Below are positions 52,004 through 60,949 of a stretch of 64,000 nt of DNA, in pieces. Numbering within the stretch: the stretch's first letter is position 1; each line of letters opens with the position of its first letter. The stretch is taken from NCBI GenBank assembly GCA_947259005.1, contig CAMYKP010000003.1, forward strand, positions 1 to 64,000, written 5' to 3'. Below the pieces are notes generated by a model, which searched no databases, was not told where the DNA came from, and saw nothing but the letters and a program-made list of their open reading frames with translations. The stretch is from an uncultured Parasphingopyxis sp. Lineage in GTDB: Bacteria > Pseudomonadota > Alphaproteobacteria > Sphingomonadales > Sphingomonadaceae. Both the position numbers and the translations under genes were made by a program.

Positions 52004-52893
52004 CCGCTGACACAATTGCCTATCTGGGTTCGCCCGGTACCTATAGCTATCAGGCGGCTGTCGGCATGTTTCCCGACGCCGAGCATGTCGGCCTGCGCAC
52101 ATTTGGCGAGATCATGGAGACAGTCGAAGCCGGCGAACACAAGACAGCCGTTATCCCGATCGAGAATTCGACAAGCGGGCGCATTCCCGATGTCCACCGC
52201 CTGATGCTCTCGACCGAAATGGCGATCGTCCAGGAACGGATGCAGCGGATCGAGCATTGCCTGATCCAGGCCCATTCCGGGCCGCAGCCCGTATCCGAAC
52301 TTGGCAGCATCAAGCGCATCCTGAGCCATCGTCAGGGCTTCCTGCAAAGCTCGGGCTTTATCGAAGCGCATTGCCGCGACGCCGAACAGATCGAAACGGT
52401 CGACACGGCATCCGCCGTCAAACAGGTCGCCGAACTCGGCGATCCGAGTGTCGCAGCGATCGGCTCATCGGTTGCTGCCCAGGTATTCGGCGGCGTGGTG
52501 ATCGAACGCGACATTGCCGACCAGAAGAATAATTACACCCGTTTCCTCGCGCTCGAAAAACCGGCGCTCGACCCCGACTATTCCGATGCAACGATCACCA
52601 CGCTGATCTTCCAGATCGATCACCAGCCGGGTGCGCTGATCGAAGCGCTCTCCGTGTTCCGCGATGCGGGCATCAATATCACAACGCTCGAAACCTATAC
52701 GATCTCGGAAGAAACGGCCCTGCCAACCTTCTACATCGATATTGGCGGCGGGCTTGAGGAAGATGCCGTACAGAATGCACTGCGCGCGCTTGAGGAAAAA
52801 GCCCGCTACGTCAAACTGCTCGGAAGCTATGTCGCAAGCGACGTCCGCAACGCCAATTCGGGCTTCCTGCCCGTCAAATCGATCAAACTGTAA
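52000..52893 (+). CDS. pheA: Prephenate dehydratase
   Basis: A 297-residue enzyme of phenylalanine synthesis. LGSPGTYSYQAAV, IPIENSTSGRI and NNYTRFLALEK are catalytic-site motifs; an ACT domain (about 200-285, DHQPGALIEALSVFRDAGI) with GAL and LETYT gives feedback control by phenylalanine. No chorismate mutase domain is fused. It overlaps tyrA and precedes an aminotransferase. Confidence 0.95.
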   Translation: MTADTIAYLGSPGTYSYQAAVGMFPDAEHVGLRTFGEIMETVEAGEHKTAVIPIENSTSGRIPDVHRLMLSTEMAIVQERMQRIEHCLIQAHSGPQPVSELGSIKRILSHRQGFLQSSGFIEAHCRDAEQIETVDTASAVKQVAELGDPSVAAIGSSVAAQVFGGVVIERDIADQKNNYTRFLALEKPALDPDYSDATITTLIFQIDHQPGALIEALSVFRDAGINITTLETYTISEETALPTFYIDIGGGLEEDAVQNALRALEEKARYVKLLGSYVASDVRNANSGFLPVKSIKL

Positions 52894-52902
52894 GGGAACC
52901 CC

Positions 52903-54081
52903 ATGTTCGACAATGCTGTCGCCCGCCCGATCGATCAGATCATCGCCATCAGCCGCGCCTATCAGGCAGATCCGCGCGACGACAAGGTGGATTTCGGAAT
53001 AGGCGTCTATAAGGACGAAACTGGCCTCACGCCGATCATGCGCGCCGTGAAAGCGGCCGAGCAAAGACTGATAGATACGCAAAAAACGAAGACCTATGTC
53101 GGCGTTGGTGGCGATCAGGCTTTTGTTGAGCTGTTCGCCAAGGAAGTTCTGCCAACCCATGTCTATGGTACCGACATGATCGGCATCCAGTCGATCGGCG
53201 GATCCGGCGCAGTCCGCGTGCTGGCGGAGCTGGCGCTGAGCCTCAATCCCGATGCCCGTTTCTGGATACCCGATCCGACCTGGCCCAATCATCAGGCTAT
53301 TTTCGGCGCTGTCGGCGCAAAGATGTCAACCTATCCCTATCCGAAATTCACCGCCGATCCCGACATCGATGCGATCCTCGAAGCGCTGGACGCCGCCTCG
53401 CCCGGCGATGTCGTTGTCATCCATGGCGGCTGCCACAACCCCACCGGAATCGATCCCGCCCTTGAGGATCTGGCAAAGCTGGCGGAAGGGGTGGTTGCGC
53501 GCGGACTGATCCCCTTTGTCGACTCGGCCTATCTCGGCTTCGGCAAGGGCTGGCAGGAAGACGCCGAACGCGTCGCCGTTATCGCCGAACGAGCACCTGA
53601 GATGCTGCTCGCGCTGAGTTGCTCGAAAAATTTCGGCATCTACCGCGAACGCACCGGTGCCGCCCTGCTCGTCGGCAAGGGACACGCCAATCTGGCGGCA
53701 GCCAATTCCAACCTGCTGGCACTTGCACGCGCCAACTATTCTATGCCGCCCGATCATGGCGCAGCCATTGTCCGCACCATATTCGAGGATCCCGAGCTCA
53801 AGGCAGACTGGCTTGCCGAGCTGAAGGAAATTCGCGAGACTATCAACACGGCACGCGGTGCGCTGGCTCTTGCGCTGGCACGCGCGAAGCAGGATCGCGA
53901 CTGGACCTATATCGACAAGGGTCTGGGCATGTTCTCGCTGATCGATGTGACGCCCGAAGCGGCGGCCATGCTGCGTGAAGAGCAGGGCGTCTATATCATC
54001 CCCGATGGACGGATGAATGTCGCCGGCATCGATATCAGCAAGATCGACGAGATTGCCGCCAAACTCGTAACGGCATTATAG
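52903..54081 (+). CDS. Aromatic amino-acid aminotransferase (class I)
   Basis: A 392-residue PLP enzyme of the AspC/TyrB group. The start NAVARPIDQIIAISRAYQAD, GGCHNPTGIDP, VDSAYLGFG and the PLP Lys in LSCSKNFGIYRERTG are conserved. It should transaminate phenylpyruvate and hydroxyphenylpyruvate (or the prephenate route), completing the operon. Confidence 0.94.
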   Translation: MFDNAVARPIDQIIAISRAYQADPRDDKVDFGIGVYKDETGLTPIMRAVKAAEQRLIDTQKTKTYVGVGGDQAFVELFAKEVLPTHVYGTDMIGIQSIGGSGAVRVLAELALSLNPDARFWIPDPTWPNHQAIFGAVGAKMSTYPYPKFTADPDIDAILEALDAASPGDVVVIHGGCHNPTGIDPALEDLAKLAEGVVARGLIPFVDSAYLGFGKGWQEDAERVAVIAERAPEMLLALSCSKNFGIYRERTGAALLVGKGHANLAAANSNLLALARANYSMPPDHGAAIVRTIFEDPELKADWLAELKEIRETINTARGALALALARAKQDRDWTYIDKGLGMFSLIDVTPEAAAMLREEQGVYIIPDGRMNVAGIDISKIDEIAAKLVTAL

Positions 54082-54090
54082 GAGCGCCCC

Positions 54091-54822
54091 ATGGCCTCGC
54101 TACCCAACGTTCCCAACCTGTTTCTCGACAGCGAGAAGACCGAGTTCGATACCGCTATTGGCGATATCGCTTCGGGCGAAGCCAGCGTTTTCGCGCTGCG
54201 CTGTCACAATCTGCCGGCCAGCGCCGAACTGACAGAGACGTTGGCCGCTGCGTTCCTCTTTACCAATGCCATTTTGATGGCGCGCTCACGGCGCAAGATC
54301 GTCAAACTGGTTACAATTGAGGTAGAAGATGAACCTTTACGGTACAGCTACGCAAACAGCTTCCGCGCCCTGTTCGACAGCGAATTTTCCAGCCTCGACA
54401 ATATCGATCGCTGGCACAGCTATCTGAAGGAACGGCAGCACATTGCCGTCGGCGCACTTGAAGACGCCCAGAAAGCCGTCGAGTTTTTCCGGCATGCCGG
54501 GATCAGTCGGTCGGCCAGCGCGCTCCATCGTGCCGATGTCTTCATGGGTATGGAGAATGTCCCGGCGGCAGACAGCGCGGGTGGTCAGTTCGCGTTCGAC
54601 GACAGCAATATCTATGCACCCAAGCTTGTCGGCGCGCACAACAGCACGGCCATCGCGCTCAAAAGCGTATTCCTTGCCGATGGCGTGAAAGTGCGCACCG
54701 GACGGCGCGGACAGAATGTCGTGATCGAGCTCGATTGCGCCCATGCGAATGACGGCATCCGCGAATGGCTCGCGCATATCGAGCGAATCCTTGCGCTCGA
54801 TTTCTACCGGCTTGGTGTCTAG
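54091..54822 (+). CDS. Unrecognised protein coupled to the Tyr/Phe operon
   Basis: A 243-residue soluble protein starting 9 bases after the aminotransferase stop (taggag ahead of the ATG). No signal or membrane segment. Two halves are seen: an alpha/beta part (about 30-115) and a second part with FRHAGISRSASALHRADVFMGM and VRTGRRGQNVVIELDCAHANDG. I do not recognise a family or catalytic motif. Its spacing suggests cotranscription with tyrA-pheA, but the role is open. Its stop overlaps the PabB-PabC stop at CTAG. Confidence 0.7.
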   Translation: MASLPNVPNLFLDSEKTEFDTAIGDIASGEASVFALRCHNLPASAELTETLAAAFLFTNAILMARSRRKIVKLVTIEVEDEPLRYSYANSFRALFDSEFSSLDNIDRWHSYLKERQHIAVGALEDAQKAVEFFRHAGISRSASALHRADVFMGMENVPAADSAGGQFAFDDSNIYAPKLVGAHNSTAIALKSVFLADGVKVRTGRRGQNVVIELDCAHANDGIREWLAHIERILALDFYRLGV

Positions 54823-56594
54823 GCGAGCTGCGCCTTAATCAGTCCGCGCACGGCATTGCCGATCAGGAATCCATCGGCAAGGTCATCGCGCGTCAGGTCC
54901 TGCTCGACCGCGCGCCCTTCTTCGATCAATGTCTGGCGCAGAACGCCGGGAAGCAGGCCACGTGAGAGTGGCGGTGTCAGCAACTGCCCTCCACGTTCAA
55001 CAAACAGGTTGGTGAAACAGCCTTCGGTGAGGAAGCCCTCACCATCTTCGAGCAGCGATTCGAATGTCCCGCGTCCAACCACCGCGTTATCATAGATCGA
55101 ACGGGCCGTCGTCTTGTGGTTGAGCCTGAAATCCTGTGCATCGGCGCCCCTGGACACAATCGCAACCGTCACCGGCTCGGACGGGCATTCGGGCACCGAT
55201 CTTACCTCGATCGCAAACCGCCCTCGCGCCGACAGGAGCAACCGGACTTTCGACAGTGCCTTTACCCGGAATGTCGCTGCCTGCAGCTCATTGCGCGCGG
55301 CATGGCGATCAAAGGCAAAGCCAAGCTCCCGTGCGCTTGCTTTCATCCGAGCCAGATGCTTTTCAAGCTGCTCAATCCCTTCGACCGGATCGAAGCGCAT
55401 CGTTTCGACGAGATCGAAGCGTGGCTGCCCCTCAGTCACAAAAGCCCCCTTGGCCAGGCATTCGCGCCATTCATCCCCCGCACGGCTATCCGCGACAATG
55501 CCTGAGCCCAGGCCCAGCGTCGCGCTGTTCGCGCCATCTTCAAGCACAAGTGTGCGAATGGCAACGTTGAACGCCGCATCGCCGGACGGGTCCATCCAGC
55601 CGATCGAGCCCGTATAGGGCCCGCGCGGCGCTTGCTCCAGTTCGTCGATGATTTCCATCGCCCGGATTTTCGGCGCTCCGGTGATCGAGCCGCAGGGAAA
55701 GATAGTGCGAATAAGGTCAATCTCCGATGTGCCCGGTGCAATATCCGCAGTGACGGTGGATGTCATCTGATGAACGGTCGGATAGGATTCGACATGGAAT
55801 AAGGACGGCACGTCAACGCTGCCCGGAGCGGCCACACGCGACAGATCGTTGCGAAGCAGATCGACGATCATCAGGTTTTCTGCCCGCTGCTTGGGATCGC
55901 TCTGCAGCTTCTCCCGCGCCGCCAAGTCGTCCTTCGGATCATCCTGGCGCACCGCAGTACCCTTCATCGGCCGCGCTGTGATCCGGCCTTCGGCAAGTGA
56001 GAAGAAGAGTTCAGGCGAAAGCGACAAGAGCCAGTGCGCGCCCGTCCACACGACACCGCCATAACCGGCCAGCGACCCTGCCCTCAGCCGCGCATAGACC
56101 GCAAGCGGATGGCCCGAAAGCTTCACATCGCAGCCAAAGGTCAGATTGGTCTGATAGATATCGCCTGCCGCGATAAAGGCCTGGGCCTTCTCAAATGCCT
56201 TTTCATAGCCGCTCTGGGTAACGCGGGGTTCAGGCATCCCGGCCCAACCGCCGGCTGGGTCGGGCAACAATGCCGGAACCACATCGGCAGAGATTCTGTC
56301 TACGTGCTCAAACAGCCCGAACCACAGGAGCGGTGGAGATTCTTCCCTGTGTGGCCGCTGCAGCGGTGCCAGCCTGTCCTCCAGCGCCAACCCGGCTTCG
56401 TAGCTGATGAACCCCGCCGCATGAAGGCCATCCGCGCGGGCTCCTTCGAGCCTGCCCAGAGCCGCATTGATGTCGTCATACGACCACGCCTCGATCACCC
56501 CGACTGGCTGCGTAAATAGACGCGCCGCCGCGCCATCGACCCGTGCATCGTCGAGGAGCACAAAAGGTGTTTCTATGGAAATCGCGTCCGTCAC
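54819..56594 (-). CDS. pabB: Aminodeoxychorismate synthase I fused to aminodeoxychorismate lyase (PabB-PabC)
   Basis: A 591-residue fusion. Residues about 60-365 are the chorismate-binding half with IYQTNLTFGC, MKGTAVR, ENLMIVDLLRNDLSRVA and PCGSITGAPKIRAMEII. Residues about 380-585 are a class IV PLP aminotransferase fold (YDNAVVGRGTFESLLEDGEGF, TEGCFTNLFVE, SRGLLPGVLR). It makes 4-aminobenzoate for folate from chorismate. The GTG start at 56594 has GGGGCAGG ahead; an upstream TTG at 56636 is less likely. Confidence 0.93.
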   Translation of the reverse strand: MTDAISIETPFVLLDDARVDGAAARLFTQPVGVIEAWSYDDINAALGRLEGARADGLHAAGFISYEAGLALEDRLAPLQRPHREESPPLLWFGLFEHVDRISADVVPALLPDPAGGWAGMPEPRVTQSGYEKAFEKAQAFIAAGDIYQTNLTFGCDVKLSGHPLAVYARLRAGSLAGYGGVVWTGAHWLLSLSPELFFSLAEGRITARPMKGTAVRQDDPKDDLAAREKLQSDPKQRAENLMIVDLLRNDLSRVAAPGSVDVPSLFHVESYPTVHQMTSTVTADIAPGTSEIDLIRTIFPCGSITGAPKIRAMEIIDELEQAPRGPYTGSIGWMDPSGDAAFNVAIRTLVLEDGANSATLGLGSGIVADSRAGDEWRECLAKGAFVTEGQPRFDLVETMRFDPVEGIEQLEKHLARMKASARELGFAFDRHAARNELQAATFRVKALSKVRLLLSARGRFAIEVRSVPECPSEPVTVAIVSRGADAQDFRLNHKTTARSIYDNAVVGRGTFESLLEDGEGFLTEGCFTNLFVERGGQLLTPPLSRGLLPGVLRQTLIEEGRAVEQDLTRDDLADGFLIGNAVRGLIKAQLA

Positions 56595-56666
56595 ACCTGC
56601 CCCATGCCAAGCCTTGGCGAATTTCGCCAGTTGCAAGCGCGTTGAGCAATTGCCATGTCACCTGCC

Positions 56667-57326
56667 ATGACAGATACCGCTCCCCTCAAAGCCGCGATCA
56701 TTCCCGTGACGCCGCTCCAGCAGAACAGCACCCTGATCTGGTGCACCAAGACGATGCGCGGCGCCTTTACCGATCCCGGCGGGGATCTCGACAAGCTCAA
56801 GGCCGCGGCCAAACAGATGGGTGTGACCATAGAGAAACTGCTCGTCACGCACGGCCATCTCGATCATTGCGGGCAGACCAAGATACTCGCCGAAGAGCTG
56901 GGCGTGCCGATCGAAGGGCCGCATGAGGCGGATCGCTTCTGGATTTCCAAGCTTGAGGATGATGGCAAGAAATGGGGCATGGAGGGCAAGGTCTTCGAGC
57001 CCGATCGCTGGCTGGACGATGGCGATCAGGTAACGGTGGGTGAGGTGACTCTCGACGTTTATCACTGCCCCGGCCATACGCCCGGCCATATAGTCTTTCA
57101 TCACCCCGAATCGAAATTCGCGATTGTTGGCGATGTGTTGTTTCAGGGTTCAATCGGGCGCACCGATTTTCCCATGAGCAATCATCAGGACCTGATCGAT
57201 GCCATTACGCAGAAACTCTGGCCGCTGGGCGGAGAGACGGCATTCGTTCCCGGGCATGGGCCGATGTCGACCTTCGCCCGTGAACGGCAGACCAATGCCT
57301 TTGTTTCAGATACAGCCCTGGGCTGA
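56667..57326 (+). CDS. MBL-fold hydrolase, glyoxalase II-like
   Basis: A 219-residue protein. The zinc-binding THGHLDHCG (about 62-70), PGHTPGHIVFH, GDVLFQGSIGRTD and PGHGPMS are intact. The family includes hydroxyacylglutathione hydrolases and related thioesterases; a short form lacking the C-terminal glutathione-binding helices is present here, so the substrate may differ. ATG 56667 is preferred over 56655 by homology of the start. Confidence 0.9.
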   Translation: MTDTAPLKAAIIPVTPLQQNSTLIWCTKTMRGAFTDPGGDLDKLKAAAKQMGVTIEKLLVTHGHLDHCGQTKILAEELGVPIEGPHEADRFWISKLEDDGKKWGMEGKVFEPDRWLDDGDQVTVGEVTLDVYHCPGHTPGHIVFHHPESKFAIVGDVLFQGSIGRTDFPMSNHQDLIDAITQKLWPLGGETAFVPGHGPMSTFARERQTNAFVSDTALG

Positions 57327-57337
57327 ACCAGCCCCCG

Positions 57338-57763
57338 TCAGGCGGCAATGGATGTGGTCGTCTCGGTTCCCGTAAAAACGGTTCCCGAATAGGCGATGAA
57401 AAGCGCGTAAATCGCCAGGCCGAGCAGTATGAGCAGGGTCGACATCGTGCCGAACATACGCAGTTTGCCGATTCCGTCCATTCCGAAACCATGGGCAATC
57501 CGGCCCAGAATGAAGAGAATTGCGGTGCCCCAGAGCCAGATGTTCGAACCCCAAGCCAGTTCGACTAGCGCCAGGAGGATCAGGAAGAAAGGCGTATATT
57601 CCACAAAGTTCGCATGAGCGCGCATCCGGCGGATCACCAATTCATTGCCGCCATCACCGACAGACACCTTTTCCGATGTCCGAACCCGGCCGACCCGCAT
57701 GGCGAGCCAGATATTGATCAAGGCAGCCGCAGCCGCAATTACCAGCGTGATTTCCAGTTTCAT
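57338..57763 (-). CDS. MAPEG-family membrane protein
   Basis: A 141-residue protein with four hydrophobic segments and the family signature MRAHANFVEYTPFFLILLAL. MAPEG proteins include glutathione transferases; the bacterial group has unknown substrates. GGAGGGG precedes the ATG. It is convergent with the MBL gene and divergent from rpmF. Confidence 0.88.
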   Translation of the reverse strand: MKLEITLVIAAAAALINIWLAMRVGRVRTSEKVSVGDGGNELVIRRMRAHANFVEYTPFFLILLALVELAWGSNIWLWGTAILFILGRIAHGFGMDGIGKLRMFGTMSTLLILLGLAIYALFIAYSGTVFTGTETTTSIAA

Positions 57764-57837
57764 GGCGATCCCCTCCTATCGGTACCTCTGAAAGGCCCTG
57801 ATTTTGTCAAACCGCCTCTCGCATGCACTCACAAAGG

Positions 57838-57865
57838 TTGCAAGCCGCTGCCAATTCGCTATATG
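57838..57865 (+). promoter_or_regulatory. Possible promoter of the rpmF operon
   Basis: TTGCAA (57838-57843) and TATATG (57860-57865) are 16 bases apart, about 120 bases before the rpmF start. It fits a sigma-70 type promoter by eye only. Confidence 0.35.
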
Positions 57866-57985
57866 CGCCGGTCTTCACCGCTTATCGGTATCGAGAGAAT
57901 GCGGCAGCCTTGATGGTCGCCGGAGAAGCTCGTAATGCCGTGGGTGAGACAGTTTTTGGCAATTGCTAGCTATTAAGGTGCCGAC

Positions 57986-58165
57986 ATGGCCGTTCCGAAG
58001 AGAAAAGTATCGCCCTCCCGCCGTGGCAATCGCCGCGCGCATGACGCGTTGAAGGTTGAAGCCTTTGGCGAATGTCCCAATTGCGGCGAATTGAAGCGTC
58101 CCCATCACATGTGCCAAGCATGTGGCCATTATAATGGCCGCGAAATTCTGCCGGTCGACGCCTAA
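57986..58165 (+). CDS. rpmF: 50S ribosomal protein L32
   Basis: A 59-residue ribosomal protein. The start [17 protein letters not shown] is diagnostic, followed by a zinc-ribbon ([20 protein letters not shown]) and the end [15 protein letters not shown] precedes the ATG. It heads the plsX-fabH-ihfA-merR set, an order conserved in proteobacteria, linking ribosome and membrane-lipid supply. Confidence 0.98.
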   Translation: MAVPKRKVSPSRRGNRRAHDALKVEAFGECPNCGELKRPHHMCQACGHYNGREILPVDA

Positions 58166-58186
58166 GCAAGGACCGGAGGAAACCGG

Positions 58187-59233
58187 ATGACACAAGCGCC
58201 GCGGATCGCCATCGATGCGATGGGCGGCGATGTGGGTCCGGAAGTGATGGTGGGAGGCGCTGCTGCTTCCCGCACCGATTTCCCCGATCTCCGCTTCGTC
58301 TTTTTCGGCGATGAAACCGCGATCCGAAACGAGATCGCGAAGCACAAGGTGCTCGCTGACAATGTCGAAGTGGTTCACACCGACGGCGTAATCTCCGGCG
58401 AGGACAAGCCGAGCCAGGCGCTCAGGCGTTCCAAGGATTCATCGATGGGCCTCGCTATCGCCGCTGTGAAAGCTGGCGAGGCGGAAGCTGCACTTTCTGC
58501 AGGGAATACAGGCGCGCTAATGGCAATCGCCAAGGTCGCCCTGCGCACGATGGAAGGCATAGAACGCCCCGCCATTTCGGCACTCTTGCCAACCCTCGGC
58601 AAAACCGATGTCGTGATGCTCGATCTGGGTGCCAATGCCGAATGCGACGCGGAAAACCTCGTCCAGTTCGCCGTCATGGGCGCCGCCTATGCGCGCACCG
58701 TGCTCGATATCCCGCGCCCCCGCACAGCCTTGCTCAATATCGGCACCGAAGAGCTGAAAGGCACTGGCATCCTGCAGGACGCAGCGGCCCGCCTGCGCGC
58801 CGCCGATGCGCTGCCGCTCGAATTTACCGGTTTCATCGAAGGCGACCGGCTCTCGCGCGGTCATGTCGACGTTATCGTTACGGACGGCTTTTCCGGCAAC
58901 ATCGCGCTGAAAACGATCGAGGGGACGGCGCGGTTCGTTGCCGACCTGATCCGCAACGCTTTTACCAGTTCGCTCCGGTCAAAATTCGGTTTCCTGCTGT
59001 CACGCCCGGCAGCGAACCTGCTGAAGCGGACGCTCGATCCCAACAATCACAATGGCGGCGTTTTTCTCGGGCTGAACGGCCTTGTCGTAAAAAGCCATGG
59101 CGGCGCAGATGCCAACGGCGTGCGCAATGCGATCAGCGTGGCAGCTAAAATGGCGAAAGCCGACATCATTCGGAAAATATCGAACGACCTCGAAAATTTC
59201 CCCAATGAAGCTATCGAGGACGCAGCTGAATGA
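58187..59233 (+). CDS. plsX: Phosphate acyltransferase PlsX
   Basis: A 348-residue enzyme making acyl-phosphate from acyl-ACP for phospholipid synthesis. [17 protein letters not shown] at the start, [12 protein letters not shown] and [16 protein letters not shown] are conserved. It lies 21 bases after rpmF and overlaps fabH by 4 bases. Confidence 0.97.
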   Translation: MTQAPRIAIDAMGGDVGPEVMVGGAAASRTDFPDLRFVFFGDETAIRNEIAKHKVLADNVEVVHTDGVISGEDKPSQALRRSKDSSMGLAIAAVKAGEAEAALSAGNTGALMAIAKVALRTMEGIERPAISALLPTLGKTDVVMLDLGANAECDAENLVQFAVMGAAYARTVLDIPRPRTALLNIGTEELKGTGILQDAAARLRAADALPLEFTGFIEGDRLSRGHVDVIVTDGFSGNIALKTIEGTARFVADLIRNAFTSSLRSKFGFLLSRPAANLLKRTLDPNNHNGGVFLGLNGLVVKSHGGADANGVRNAISVAAKMAKADIIRKISNDLENFPNEAIEDAAE

Positions 59234-60189
59234 CGTTGAAATCGGCGATTCTTGGAACGGGCTCTGCCCTTCCGGCGAGACGTGTCAGCAATGAAGAATT
59301 GACGGAAACCGTCGACACATCGGATGAGTGGATTGTCGAGCGCACCGGAATCCGCTTTCGCCACATTGCCGGTGACGATGAAACGACGGCCAGTCTTGGC
59401 ACGCTCGCATCGCAGAGGGCGCTCGAAAATGCCGGGATCGATGCTGCGGATCTCGACCTGATCGTCCTTGCGACATCAACGCCAAACCAGACTTTCCCAG
59501 CCACTGCAACGATCATCCAGACCAATCTCGGAATCGATGACTGCGTCTCTTTCGATGTACAGGCGGTGTGTTCGGGTTTTCTCTATGCGCTGACCGTTGC
59601 CGACAATATGATCCGTGGCGGCAGCGCGGCAAAGGCGCTCGTGATTGGCGCTGAGACCTTCAGCCGCATTCTCGACTGGGAAGATCGCGGCACCTGCGTG
59701 CTGTTCGGAGACGGTGCGGGCGCGGTTGTCCTCGGAGCCGAAGAAGGTGAGCGCGGCATACTGGCTTCGAAGCTGCACGCCGATGGGCGGCATAATCAGC
59801 TGCTCTATGTCGATGGTGGTCCGTCGACGACCGGTACGGTCGGCAAGCTTCGCATGAAAGGGCCAGAAGTTTTCCGTCACGCCGTGGTCAATCTCGCCAG
59901 CGTGCTCAATGAAACACTTGAGGCCGCCAATCTCGACGCTTCGGCCATCGACTGGGTCGTGCCGCATCAGGCTAATCGCCGCATTCTGGATGCGACGGCG
60001 AAGAAGCTCGGCCTACCACCGGAAAAGGTCATCATCACAGTCGACCAACATGCCAATACTTCGGCGGCATCGGTGCCTCTGGCACTCGACACGGCGATCC
60101 GCGACGGACGCATCAAGCGCGGCGATGTACTCGCGCTGGAAGCCATGGGCGGCGGCTTTACCTGGGGTGCTTCCATCGTCCGGTATTGA
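59230..60189 (+). CDS. fabH: 3-oxoacyl-[ACP] synthase III
   Basis: A 319-residue initiating enzyme of fatty-acid synthesis. The catalytic Cys is in [14 protein letters not shown] (about 112), His in [10 protein letters not shown] and Asn in [14 protein letters not shown]. The start [20 protein letters not shown] is typical. It overlaps plsX. Confidence 0.97.
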   Translation: MTLKSAILGTGSALPARRVSNEELTETVDTSDEWIVERTGIRFRHIAGDDETTASLGTLASQRALENAGIDAADLDLIVLATSTPNQTFPATATIIQTNLGIDDCVSFDVQAVCSGFLYALTVADNMIRGGSAAKALVIGAETFSRILDWEDRGTCVLFGDGAGAVVLGAEEGERGILASKLHADGRHNQLLYVDGGPSTTGTVGKLRMKGPEVFRHAVVNLASVLNETLEAANLDASAIDWVVPHQANRRILDATAKKLGLPPEKVIITVDQHANTSAASVPLALDTAIRDGRIKRGDVLALEAMGGGFTWGASIVRY

Positions 60190-60275
60190 TACAGGCCCTA
60201 GCACTATGGGATTTGCTCCTTCGCCCGTGCTAAGTTATGGATTGTTGCAGAAAAACGACGACGAGGGGGTTGTAC

Positions 60276-60575
60276 ATGAGCGATGCAGGGACATTGACCC
60301 GGGCGGACTTGGCAGATTCAGTGCATGAATCGCTTGGACTATCGCGTGCCGATTCGGCGCAGCTGGTCGAATCGGTGCTCGGACATGTGTGTGATTCGCT
60401 GGCCGATGGCGAGAATGTAAAAATTTCCGGGTTTGGAAGTTTCATCCTCCGCGACAAGGGCGAGCGCATTGGTCGCAATCCGAAAACCGGCGTCGAAGTG
60501 CCAATTGCACCACGGCGCGTACTGACCTTTCGGGCCAGCCAGTCGATGCGCGAAACGATCGCCCAGGGAAGCTGA
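60276..60575 (+). CDS. ihfA: Integration host factor subunit alpha
   Basis: A 99-residue HU/IHF-type DNA-bending protein. [20 protein letters not shown] forms the dimer helices; the arm [20 protein letters not shown] carries the conserved Pro that intercalates in DNA. Placement after fabH and before a MerR gene is the alphaproteobacterial order. Confidence 0.94.
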   Translation: MSDAGTLTRADLADSVHESLGLSRADSAQLVESVLGHVCDSLADGENVKISGFGSFILRDKGERIGRNPKTGVEVPIAPRRVLTFRASQSMRETIAQGS

Positions 60576-60586
60576 ACTCGAAACTG

Positions 60587-60943
60587 ATGGCAAAGGACGC
60601 AGACGCCTTTCGCACTATCGGAGAACTTTCCAGCCAGCTTGGCGTCGCGCAACACATCTTGCGTTACTGGGAAACCCGTTTCCCGCAGCTCCAGCCGCTG
60701 ACCCGGGCCGGCAATCGCCGCTATTACCGTCCGGACGATGTTGCCCTTGTGCAGCGGATACACCGCCTTCTCAATGAAGATGGCTATACGATTCGCGGGG
60801 TACAGAAACTGCTCGCTGGCAAGACCGAAGAGCGCGAGCAGGCAGCAACGCCGGCCTCGCCAGAGAGTCCGGCGGTCCCGCCGGGCATGGTATCTGAACT
60901 TAAGACTCTGCGAGCCAATCTGGCGGGCGCGCTCGAACGCTAG
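60587..60943 (+). CDS. MerR-family transcriptional regulator
   Basis: A 118-residue protein. A winged-helix MerR domain (FRTIGELSSQLGVAQHILRYWETRFPQL, NRRYYRPDDVALVQRIHRLL) is followed by a short, Pro-rich tail with no metal-binding Cys and no effector domain. It lies 11 bases after ihfA and is found in this position in related genomes. The target is unknown. Confidence 0.92.
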   Translation: MAKDADAFRTIGELSSQLGVAQHILRYWETRFPQLQPLTRAGNRRYYRPDDVALVQRIHRLLNEDGYTIRGVQKLLAGKTEEREQAATPASPESPAVPPGMVSELKTLRANLAGALER

Positions 60944-60949
60944 CGCCTT

